DNA of 40,752 nucleotides, from the NCBI GenBank assembly GCA_015233785.1, contig JADFWT010000013.1, forward strand, positions 1-40,752, in the 5' to 3' direction. The position numbers and the translations under genes were made by a program. The notes beneath the pieces were generated by a model. It was not told where the DNA came from and did no database searches. It saw only the letters and a program-made list of their open reading frames with translations. Of this stretch, positions 35,114 to 40,752 are shown in pieces. Source of the DNA: Magnetococcales bacterium. Lineage in GTDB: Bacteria; Pseudomonadota; Magnetococcia; Magnetococcales; JADFWT01. The stretch's first letter is position 1. Each line of letters opens with the position of its first letter.

Positions 35114-36799
35114 ATGATGCGCACTCTGCTCACACATATGGATCTTCTGGAGATGGTCGAGTGCCTGCTCTCCGTGAAGACGAGCGGCCAGGGAGATGGA
35201 CGCTTGGGTGATCAGGATGAGACGCCGGAATGCCGGTTGGCGCAGGGTGTGTGGGAGTCGTCGGGCTGGGCTGGATTGCCGGCCGACCTCCTGGAAGGGG
35301 CGGGGATGGCCCCGGAAGGAGCGCCATGGATGGCTGGGGCGTCATGGGGCGGCGAGATGAAACGTTGCGCTCATGACGAGCCCAGGAATCAGGGCGGTGT
35401 TGGACTTTTTTTGAATTCTCTTGCGGTGCACATGGTGCCAGCAGCGGTTGCAAATGGTGACTTTTGCGGTGAGAGGGCGGATTCGGGCTTATGGGCTTGT
35501 GGTGTGGATGAGGTGGGCTCTGCGGTGTGCGGCGTCTATCGGCCATCCGGTTTGGATCTGCTGGGTAAAGTGATCCGTCGTCGTCCTGGAGAGGTGGTTG
35601 TTCTGGGGGGTGATGGGCGGATTTCTGAAGAGGGTTTTAACGATCCGGCATGGCGTCGGAGTGGGGAGTGTTTGGATGCTCCTCCCTGTAACCGGAATGT
35701 TGATTTATGTGCTGGTGCTGCCAGCGATGTTTGGAAAACCCAGGATGGCGGGGTGGTGTGGATGCTTTGCCAGGATGGCGAGCCGCTCCGTGATGGCTTT
35801 GACCAGGTGTGTGGGGATCGTGCGGCGGAGTCCGATGGTTCCTTGGTATGGCGGGATCGTGCGGCGGAGTCCGATGGTTCCTTGGTGTATCGGGATCGTG
35901 CGGCGGAGTCCGATGGTTCCACGGTATGGGGTCGTTCGGCGGAGTCCGATGGTCCTTTGGGATGGGGTTGGGCCGACCCCGCAGTAGATCGGCCTTTGCG
36001 CTACGGATGGCGTATGAACGGGGCAGGACCGACCCCGCAGGAGCTCGGTCCGCACGCTACGGATGGCGTTGTCGCTACGACGTTGCGGCAGGAGATGTTT
36101 TGCCTGGAAGAGAGTGCTTGTGATGTGCGTCCCGAAAAGGAGTACGTCTGGCGGAGGGTGCGTGAGGATGAGTGCGGATGGACCTATGGTGCGTCGCGTT
36201 CGCCAAGGATGGCGGCTCTCCTCTCCCATCTTCCAGGTGGAACGCTACAGCCTTGGTTGTCGGAGTGGCGGATAGATGGCGCACAGCTTCACCATGGTGA
36301 GGTGTCGTCGAGGATTGGTAGCGGTTGGTTCTGGATGGACCGTGTTGCCGATCCCAACGATCCAGGACGGATCGTCATGTTTGCAGCGGTTGGTTGTGTC
36401 CAGGATGGACATGGCGGCCAGATGCGTAAGTATCGGATATCTGTCGAAGATTATAGTGCAAAGCCTAGGATGGGCGGGTGCCGTAAGAGGCAGGTAGATG
36501 GTGTGGATCGCTGCTGCGAAGGCCACAGGATGGTGGTCAATATTGGGGCTGAACCGGCCCGTCGAGTGAACGGTTCTAAACAGGTCATGGATGGCCGACC
36601 TGGCTGGATGCTGGGTGTGATGGCGTGGAATGGTTTGCCCTGGATGGGCTTGGTCCACGGATGGATCGACCATTCCGTCGCCGTGACAAGGGTTAGGGTT
36701 GGCCCTTTACAAAGATCAACTCACCTCCGCCCAAGGAAGGGCGCTTCTATTGGAATGGATTGCGTAACTGGAGGATTAAACCATGGCTCTGTTTATTAA
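35114..36799 (+). CDS. questionable long ORF overlapping the GGA-hairpin region
   Basis: An open frame of 561 codons starts with ATGATG after TAGGAG/GTAGGAA. The predicted protein matches nothing I know, is oddly rich in Trp, Met, Cys, Gly and Asp, and contains DRAAESDGS three times plus a fourth partial copy. For coding: a plausible ribosome-binding site, and the 39/39/36-nt repeat keeps frame. Against coding: it reads through the whole leader and Shine-Dalgarno of the next flagellin and ends 17 nt inside it; another repeat in it has a 56-nt period and shifts frame; the GGA hairpins occur in all three frames; and several other frames on both strands are open too, as expected of G-rich DNA with few stops. 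Confidence 0.25.
   Translation: MMRTLLTHMDLLEMVECLLSVKTSGQGDGRLGDQDETPECRLAQGVWESSGWAGLPADLLEGAGMAPEGAPWMAGASWGGEMKRCAHDEPRNQGGVGLFLNSLAVHMVPAAVANGDFCGERADSGLWACGVDEVGSAVCGVYRPSGLDLLGKVIRRRPGEVVVLGGDGRISEEGFNDPAWRRSGECLDAPPCNRNVDLCAGAASDVWKTQDGGVVWMLCQDGEPLRDGFDQVCGDRAAESDGSLVWRDRAAESDGSLVYRDRAAESDGSTVWGRSAESDGPLGWGWADPAVDRPLRYGWRMNGAGPTPQELGPHATDGVVATTLRQEMFCLEESACDVRPEKEYVWRRVREDECGWTYGASRSPRMAALLSHLPGGTLQPWLSEWRIDGAQLHHGEVSSRIGSGWFWMDRVADPNDPGRIVMFAAVGCVQDGHGGQMRKYRISVEDYSAKPRMGGCRKRQVDGVDRCCEGHRMVVNIGAEPARRVNGSKQVMDGRPGWMLGVMAWNGLPWMGLVHGWIDHSVAVTRVRVGPLQRSTHLRPRKGASIGMDCVTGGLNHGSVY
35814..35960 (+). repeat. four tandem 39-nt repeats
   Basis: The unit GGGATCGTGCGGCGGAGTCC plus GATGGTTCCTTGGTATGGC begins at 35814, 35853 and 35892, with a diverged fourth copy; the shared CGGCGGAGTCC core is at 35823, 35862, 35901 and 35937 (spacings 39, 39, 36). 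In the long open frame each unit reads DRAAESDGS. Confidence 0.85.
35971..36069 (+). repeat. two 56-nt-spaced repeats with matching hairpins
   Basis: Unit 1: GGCCGA (35971-35976) pairs with TCGGCC (35989-35994), then CGCT-ACGGAT-GGCG at 35999. Unit 2: GGACCGA (36026-36032) pairs with TCGGTCC (36045-36051), then ACGCT-ACGGAT-GGCGT at 36054. The GACCCCGCAG strand is shared. The stem changes on both sides and the 56-nt spacing is not a multiple of three. Confidence 0.75.
36690..36741 (+). promoter_or_regulatory. flagellin leader element, copy 4
   Basis: GGGTTAGGGTTGGCCC, then CAACTC (still pairs with GGGTTG through a G-T wobble), CACCTCC, and CGCCC-AAGGAA-GGGCG (36728-36743), the strongest CsrA-type hairpin of all copies. 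CCTCC is complementary to GGAGG before the ATG. The second, type-A structure is absent: only 41 nt separate it from the start. Confidence 0.85.
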
Positions 36800-37682
36800 T
36801 ACGAATGTTGCTTCCCTCAACGCCCGTCGTCGTCTGAACTCTTCGACCAACGAGCTGGGCAGAAGCTTTGAGCGTCTCTCTTCGGGTTTGCGGATCAATC
36901 GGGCTAGAGATGATGCGGCTGGACTTTCGGTTACCACGAGGATGACGGCGCAGATTCGCGGCATGAACCAAGCGGTGCGTAATGTCAATGATGCGGTCTC
37001 CATGGTTCAGGTGGCCGGTGGCGCTCTGGATGAGACGGTGAATGCGCTGCAACGGATTCGGGAGTTGGTGGTTCAGGCCTCCAGCGAGACCCTCACCAGT
37101 ACAGATCGAGGCGATATCTGGGAGGAGGTTACCCAGTTGGCGTCGGAGATTGATCGCATTGCCACCAACACCGCCTACAACGGCAACGTGTTGATGACCG
37201 GCAACTACTCCACAGCGACCTCGGGCATCTACATCCAGACCGGGCCCAGCGCCGGACAGACCTTGCAGGTCAACATGGGGCCGGCCAATGCGTCCAACAT
37301 CGGCCTTGGAGGTGCGGCCTCCATTGTCACTGCCTACAACGTCGGAGGTGCCAGCACCGGCGATACCGGCAACACCGGACTCAGCACCACGGATGCCCGC
37401 ACGCTTATGGCTTCCATGTTGGGACGGGTGGATAGCGCCATCGCCAGCGTGTCGGATATTCGCTCCCAGTTGGGCGCTGTGCAGAACCGTTTTGAATCGA
37501 TCATGGCCAATCTGAGCAATGTGTCTGAGAACACGTCCCAGGCCCGTAGCCGGATTATGGATGCCGACATCGCCGAGGAGACCTCGAAGTTGACCAAGCT
37601 CTCCATCATGCAGCAGGCCGGTACGGCGATTCTTGCTCAGGCCAACCAGCAACCCCAGCTCGCCTTGCAGTTGCTTGGCTAA
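36783..37682 (+). CDS. fliC: flagellin, type B, paralogue 4
   Basis: The 299-residue flagellin starts MALFINTNVASLNARRRLNSSTNELGRSFERLSSGLRINRARDDAAGLSVTTRMTAQIRGMNQAVRNVNDA. Its centre (YNGNVLMTGNYSTATSGIYIQTGPSAGQTLQVNMGPANASNIG) is unlike that of type A, and it ends with the shared ILAQANQQPQLALQLLG. It stands between the types: FINTNV as in type A, the rest close to the type-B copies downstream. CTGGAGGA precedes the ATG. Type B has DETVNALQRIRELVVQASSETLTS where type A has DETTNSLQRIRELAVQAASDMMMS. Confidence 0.97.
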   Translation: MALFINTNVASLNARRRLNSSTNELGRSFERLSSGLRINRARDDAAGLSVTTRMTAQIRGMNQAVRNVNDAVSMVQVAGGALDETVNALQRIRELVVQASSETLTSTDRGDIWEEVTQLASEIDRIATNTAYNGNVLMTGNYSTATSGIYIQTGPSAGQTLQVNMGPANASNIGLGGAASIVTAYNVGGASTGDTGNTGLSTTDARTLMASMLGRVDSAIASVSDIRSQLGAVQNRFESIMANLSNVSENTSQARSRIMDADIAEETSKLTKLSIMQQAGTAILAQANQQPQLALQLLG

Positions 37683-37702
37683 CGGGGGGACCGGTAAGGG
37701 CG

Positions 37703-37814
37703 TCCAGCTCCTCTGAGGCTGGATGTGCCTCACCAGCGAAACACCCGGATTGCCGTGCAACGGTGCGGCAGACGGGAACAGCGGTAAGGGTGTCCGGGTC
37801 TCTCTGAACCTGGA
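37703..37814 (+). repeat. duplicated hairpin with CTCTGA loop downstream of flagellin 4
   Basis: Two related segments each read CGGTAAGGG, GTCC, loop CTCTGA, TGGAT, CTCACC. In the first TCCAGC (37703-37708) pairs with GCTGGA (37718-37723); in the second TCCGGGT (37793-37799) pairs with ACCTGGA (37808-37814). The stems differ on both sides and still pair. GAGGC-TGGATGT-GCCTC (37715-37731) is an alternative fold of the first. Confidence 0.6.
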
Positions 37815-37910
37815 TCTCCCTCACCGGAGGGCATGCGCCCATGGTGGGATGCATCTTCCGGACGGGACTTTGAGTACCCGAGTACCCATTCGGTGAGACG
37901 CACACCCATC

Positions 37911-37926
37911 GCGCCAAGGATGGCGC
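37911..37926 (+). promoter_or_regulatory. perfect 6-bp AGGA-loop hairpin
   Basis: GCGCCA-AGGA-TGGCGC: six base pairs and a four-base AGGA loop, the cleanest single CsrA-type site in the window. It stands in the long spacer before flagellin 5, about 170 nt ahead of leader copy 5. Confidence 0.7.
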
Positions 37927-38078
37927 AGGCGGTGCCGTCAGTAGAGGTGGAAGCCCAGGCTTCCATTGAGAAGAGGATCCCTCTCCCAGGCCGGGAAGGC
38001 GTGAAGTCGGGAATGGATCCATCGGGAGTTTTGAAGGGAGGTTTGTAGCGCAGATATCACAGGTATGGCTTTGACTTA

Positions 38079-38130
38079 GGGCTAGGGTTGGCCCTGTAAA
38101 ACGAACAACCCACCTCCATCCAGGGACGGG
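38079..38130 (+). promoter_or_regulatory. flagellin leader element, copy 5
   Basis: GGGCTAGGGTTGGCCC, CAACCC, ACCTCC and ATCC-AGGGAC-GGGT (CANGGANG core in a 4-bp hairpin loop). CCTCC is complementary to the AGGAGGA before the ATG. Confidence 0.85.
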
Positions 38131-38171
38131 TAAGTGCATGAAATGGATAAACATGTCAGGAGGATTGAATC

Positions 38172-39071
38172 ATGGCTCTGGTAATTAACAGCAACATTGC
38201 ATCTCTTAACGCGCAGCGGAAGCTGAATGCAACTTCCAACTCGCTTTCTTCAACCTTTCAGCGTCTCTCTTCGGGTCTGCGTATCAATTCAGCCCGGGAC
38301 GACGCCGCTGGAATGGCGGTCAGCACCCGCATGACGGCACAGGTTCGCGGTTTGAATCAGGCGGTTCGTAACTCCAACGACGCCATCTCCATGGTCCAAG
38401 TGGCCGGAGGCGCTCTGGATGAGACGGTCAATGCATTGCAGCGTATGCGTGAACTGGTGGTTCAGGCTTCCAGTGAGACCCTCACCAGTGCGGATCGCGG
38501 CGATATCTGGGAAGAGGTTACCCAGTTGGCATCGGAAATTGACCGTATTGCCACCAACACCAACTACAACGGTCAGGTTTTGATGACCGGAGGATTTTCC
38601 GCAGCCACGTCGGGCATCTACATCCAGACCGGTGCCAGCGCTGGGCAGACCATGCAGATCAATTTGGGGCCGGCCAACGCCTCCAATATTGGTATTGGTG
38701 GAGCGGCCTCCATCGTCACGGCCTACAACGTTGGTGGTGCCAGTGCGGGAGATACCGGCAATACCGGTCTCAGCACCACGGATGCCCGGACTCTCATGGC
38801 CTCCATGCTGGGTCGAGTGGACGACGCCATCGCCAGTGTTTCGGATATTCGTTCCGAGCTGGGCGCCGTTCAGAACCGTTTTGAGTCCATCATGGCCAAC
38901 CTGAGCAACGTTTCCGAGAACACCGCTCAGGCCCGTAGTCGGATCATGGATGCCGATATTGCTGAGGAGACTTCGAAGTTGACCAAGCTCTCCATCATGC
39001 AGCAGGCCGGCACGGCGATTCTGGCTCAGGCTAACCAACAGCCGCAGCTCGCCTTGCAGTTGCTGGGTTAA
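38172..39071 (+). CDS. fliC: flagellin, type B, paralogue 5
   Basis: The 299-residue flagellin starts MALVINSNIASLNAQRKLNATSNSLSSTFQRLSSGLRINSARDDAAGMAVSTRMTAQ and has the type-B centre (YNGQVLMTGGFSAATSGIYIQTGASAGQTMQINLGPANASNIGIGGAASIV). The protein differs from paralogue 6 only at residue 12 (Leu versus Ile). At the DNA level the few differences all lie in about the first 300 nt; after that the two genes and their 3' spacers are identical. It is the first unit of a 1235-nt-period tandem array. Confidence 0.97.
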   Translation: MALVINSNIASLNAQRKLNATSNSLSSTFQRLSSGLRINSARDDAAGMAVSTRMTAQVRGLNQAVRNSNDAISMVQVAGGALDETVNALQRMRELVVQASSETLTSADRGDIWEEVTQLASEIDRIATNTNYNGQVLMTGGFSAATSGIYIQTGASAGQTMQINLGPANASNIGIGGAASIVTAYNVGGASAGDTGNTGLSTTDARTLMASMLGRVDDAIASVSDIRSELGAVQNRFESIMANLSNVSENTAQARSRIMDADIAEETSKLTKLSIMQQAGTAILAQANQQPQLALQLLG

Positions 39072-39076
39072 CGGCT

Positions 39077-39104
39077 CACCGCCACGGGATGAACGGTGGC
39101 GGTG
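39077..39104 (+). promoter_or_regulatory. 9-bp hairpin just after flagellin 5
   Basis: CACCGCCAC (39077-39085) pairs perfectly with GTGGCGGTG (39096-39104) around GGGATGAACG, 6 nt after the stop codon. There is no T-run; probably an mRNA 3'-end stabiliser or processing site. The identical copy after flagellin 6 is at 40312-40339. Confidence 0.6.
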
Positions 39105-39123
39105 GATAGAGATTTCGGTGGGC

Positions 39124-39151
39124 GCGGTCGGGCCCCTCTGAACCCGACCGC
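39124..39151 (+). promoter_or_regulatory. 9-bp CTCTGA-loop hairpin after flagellin 5
   Basis: GCGGTCGGG pairs with CCCGACCGC around CCCCTCTGAA. The CTCTGA loop recurs in the two hairpins after flagellin 4 with different stems. The duplicate is at 40359-40386. A palindrome CCTTTCCGGAAAGG follows at 39153-39166. Confidence 0.6.
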
Positions 39152-39312
39152 TCCTTTCCGGAAAGGCGCTCGCTCATGCGGCGGCGTCACAGGAGCAGTT
39201 TGAAATTCACCCCCTCTTTTGTCATGGACGGCAAAGCGAAGAGGGATATTTGAACAGGCATAAGGAGGTCTGCAAGACGAACAATCACATTTTGTAGCAT
39301 GGCTTTGACAAC

Positions 39313-39364
39313 GGGTTAGGGTTGGCCCTGTAAAACGAACAACCCACCTCCATCCAGGGACGGG
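39313..39364 (+). promoter_or_regulatory. flagellin leader element, copy 6
   Basis: GGGTTAGGGTTGGCCC, CAACCC, ACCTCC and TCC-AGGGAC-GGG. Downstream ACATG/CATGT brackets an ATGGA, which may be a further weak CsrA-type site close to the Shine-Dalgarno AGGAGGA. Confidence 0.85.
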
Positions 39365-39406
39365 TTCGTACATGAAAATGGATACACATGTCAGGAGGAT
39401 TTTATC

Positions 39407-40306
39407 ATGGCTCTGGTAATTAACAGCAACATCGCATCTATTAACGCGCAGCGGAAGCTGAATGCAACTTCCAACTCGCTTTCTTCAACCTTTCAGCGTC
39501 TCTCTTCGGGTCTGCGTATCAATTCGGCCCGGGATGACGCCGCCGGAATGGCGGTCAGCACCCGCATGACGGCACAGGTTCGCGGTTTGAATCAGGCGGT
39601 TCGTAACTCCAACGACGCCATCTCCATGGTCCAAGTGGCCGGAGGCGCTCTGGATGAGACGGTCAATGCATTGCAGCGTATGCGTGAACTGGTGGTTCAG
39701 GCCTCCAGTGAGACCCTCACCAGTGCGGATCGCGGCGATATCTGGGAAGAGGTTACCCAGTTGGCATCGGAAATTGACCGTATTGCCACCAACACCAACT
39801 ACAACGGTCAGGTTTTGATGACCGGAGGATTTTCCGCAGCCACGTCGGGCATCTACATCCAGACCGGTGCCAGCGCTGGGCAGACCATGCAGATCAATTT
39901 GGGGCCGGCCAACGCCTCCAATATTGGTATTGGTGGAGCGGCCTCCATCGTCACGGCCTACAACGTTGGTGGTGCCAGTGCGGGAGATACCGGCAATACC
40001 GGTCTCAGCACCACGGATGCCCGGACTCTCATGGCCTCCATGCTGGGTCGAGTGGACGACGCCATCGCCAGTGTTTCGGATATTCGTTCCGAGCTGGGCG
40101 CCGTTCAGAACCGTTTTGAGTCCATCATGGCCAACCTGAGCAACGTTTCCGAGAACACCGCTCAGGCCCGTAGTCGGATCATGGATGCCGATATTGCTGA
40201 GGAGACTTCGAAGTTGACCAAGCTCTCCATCATGCAGCAGGCCGGCACGGCGATTCTGGCTCAGGCTAACCAACAGCCGCAGCTCGCCTTGCAGTTGCTG
40301 GGTTAA
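39407..40306 (+). CDS. fliC: flagellin, type B, paralogue 6
   Basis: A 299-residue flagellin identical to paralogue 5 except SINAQ for SLNAQ at residue 12. Silent differences are confined to the 5' third (for example AATTCGGCCCGGGATGAC versus AATTCAGCCCGGGACGAC). All D0/D1 features are intact. Such identity points to a recent duplication or ongoing gene conversion, and gives a higher dose of one filament subunit rather than a new one. Confidence 0.97.
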   Translation: MALVINSNIASINAQRKLNATSNSLSSTFQRLSSGLRINSARDDAAGMAVSTRMTAQVRGLNQAVRNSNDAISMVQVAGGALDETVNALQRMRELVVQASSETLTSADRGDIWEEVTQLASEIDRIATNTNYNGQVLMTGGFSAATSGIYIQTGASAGQTMQINLGPANASNIGIGGAASIVTAYNVGGASAGDTGNTGLSTTDARTLMASMLGRVDDAIASVSDIRSELGAVQNRFESIMANLSNVSENTAQARSRIMDADIAEETSKLTKLSIMQQAGTAILAQANQQPQLALQLLG

Positions 40307-40547
40307 CGGCTCACCGCCACGGGATGAACGGTGGCGGTGGATAGAGATTTCGGTGGGCGCGGTCGGGCCCCTCTGAACCCGACCGCTCCTTTCCGGAAAG
40401 GCGCTCGCTCATGCGGCGGCGTCACAGGAGCAGTTTGAAATTCACCCCCTCTTTTGTCATGGACGGCAAAGCGAAGAGGGATATTTGAACAGGCATAAGG
40501 AGGTCTGCAAGACGAACAATCACATTTTGTAGCATGGCTTTGACAAC

Positions 40548-40599
40548 GGGTTAGGGTTGGCCCTGTAAAACGAACAACCCACCTCCATCCAGGGACGGG
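40548..40599 (+). promoter_or_regulatory. flagellin leader element, copy 7
   Basis: Base-for-base the same as leader copy 6, 1235 nt further on, and in front of the flagellin cut by the window edge. Confidence 0.85.
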
Positions 40600-40641
40600 T
40601 TCGTACATGAAAATGGATACACATGTCAGGAGGATTTTATC

Positions 40642-40752
40642 ATGGCTCTGGTAATTAACAGCAACATCGCATCTATTAACGCGCAGCGGAAGCTGAATGC
40701 AACTTCCAACTCGCTTTCTTCAACCTTTCAGCGTCTCTCTTCGGGTCTGCGT
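40642..40752 (+). CDS. fliC: flagellin, type B, paralogue 7 (cut by window edge)
   Basis: The first 37 codons (MALVINSNIASINAQRKL onward to SSGLR) are identical to paralogue 6, including Ile12. AGGAGGA precedes the ATG. The rest lies outside the window. Confidence 0.95.
   Translation, partial: MALVINSNIASINAQRKLNATSNSLSSTFQRLSSGLR

Larger units (their letters stand above)
35323..36665 (+). ncRNA. candidate CsrB/RsmZ-like CsrA-sponge RNA (or giant flagellin leader)
   Basis: At least 16 short stems carry an NGGA sequence in the loop. Clear cases: 35323 GCCA-TGGA-TGGC; 35380 GCCC/GGGC with AGGA; 35769 GCC-AGGAT-GGC; 35999 and 36055 CGCT-ACGGAT-GGCG; 36201 CGCCA-AGGA-TGGCG; 36327 GGTTC-TGGAT-GGACC; 36358 CGATCC-AGGAC-GGATCG; 36397 TGTCC-AGGAT-GGACA; 36463 GCCT-AGGAT-GGGC; 36523 CCAC/GTGG with AGGATG; 36581 CAGGTC/GACCTG with ATGGA; 36637 GCCC-TGGAT-GGGC; 36654 TCC-ACGGAT-GGA. 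CsrB-family RNAs sequester CsrA with many such loops. The densest part is 36200-36665. I see no clear promoter or terminator, so a very long 5' leader of flagellin 4 is the alternative. Confidence 0.5.
38172..40752 (+). repeat. tandem array of 1235-bp flagellin units
   Basis: Starts of flagellins 5, 6 and 7 are at 38172, 39407 and 40642, exactly 1235 nt apart twice. The spacer 39072-39406 and the spacer 40307-40641 appear identical base for base, as does the visible start of gene 7 compared with gene 6. The array runs off the right edge, so the copy number is unknown, and an assembly could collapse or expand it. Confidence 0.92.

Noticed and set aside
35114-36799. A 561-residue protein gene as the main content of the interval between flagellins 3 and 4
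   Set aside because: It runs through the next flagellin's leader and ribosome-binding site and into its coding start, has an odd composition and no recognisable domain, and the repeated motifs fall in all three frames. Listed only at low confidence.
38289-40273. Long minus-strand frames opposite the type-B flagellins (249 and 262 codons)
   Set aside because: They are mirror readings of conserved flagellin codons and repeat exactly with the tandem array; no ribosome-binding site or family match.
31654-40570. GGGTTAGGGTT resembling telomere repeats or a G-quadruplex
   Set aside because: Only two G-tracts per copy and only one and a half repeat units; the complementary CAACCC downstream explains it better as a hairpin.
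31654-40599. Leader copies as recombination sites for flagellin phase variation
   Set aside because: All copies are in direct orientation before complete genes, there is no silent cassette and no recombinase gene in the window, and the varying parts keep base pairing, which points to RNA.

Overview
The window looks like chromosomal DNA of a motile, Gram-negative, sulfur-metabolising proteobacterium. The best guess is a magnetotactic-coccus-type lineage (Magnetococcales). This is an inference from a dsrC/dsrM/dsrK module with the C-X10-C DsrC tail, flagellar export genes scattered among housekeeping genes, and a large array of flagellin paralogues. No 16S gene or magnetosome gene is present to confirm it. 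No tRNA, rRNA, CRISPR array, insertion sequence or prophage gene was seen.

Layout. 1-5 kb: a 2OG-Fe(II) oxygenase cut by the window edge, a C-terminally truncated UPF0158 gene, and a topoisomerase whose N-terminal third is TopB-like and whose remainder is TopA-like. 5-10 kb: a coiled-coil periplasmic protein, an AI-2E-family transporter, then fliQ-fliR-flhB and recX. 10-17 kb: alaS, a small zinc-ribbon protein, a 2Fe-2S ferredoxin, dsrC, dsrM and dsrK. 17-21.4 kb (minus strand): lysine/diaminopimelate genes dapC-dapD-dapE with an upstream M14 (MpaA-like) peptidase. 21.6-25.5 kb: a Tat-exported M15 peptidase, then folK-panB-panC-panD. 25.6-30.2 kb: a small membrane protein, a TPR-like periplasmic protein, an M48 metalloprotease on the minus strand, then fliJ and a MotE-like gene. 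30.2-40.75 kb: a small unknown gene followed by six complete flagellin genes and the start of a seventh.

The most unusual region is the flagellin array. Every flagellin, and the small unknown gene before them, is preceded by the same leader of about 50 nt: a GGGTTAGGGTTGGCCC block able to form two exclusive hairpins, an ACCTCC stretch complementary to the downstream Shine-Dalgarno, and a CANGGANG hairpin matching the CsrA/RsmA binding consensus. The three type-A leaders add a second structure whose stems differ in sequence but keep pairing. Between flagellins 3 and 4 lies a 1.6 kb segment with at least 16 small hairpins carrying NGGA in the loop, many of them AGGAU, in all three frames of a weak ORF. 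That is the architecture of a CsrB/RsmZ-type CsrA sponge. I propose that flagellin output in this array is controlled after transcription by CsrA through the leaders, with a titrating RNA encoded inside the array. No csrA or fliW gene is in the window, so this rests on sequence pattern and knowledge of the family.

The last flagellin unit is a very recent tandem amplification with an exact 1235-bp period, still running at the right edge of the window.
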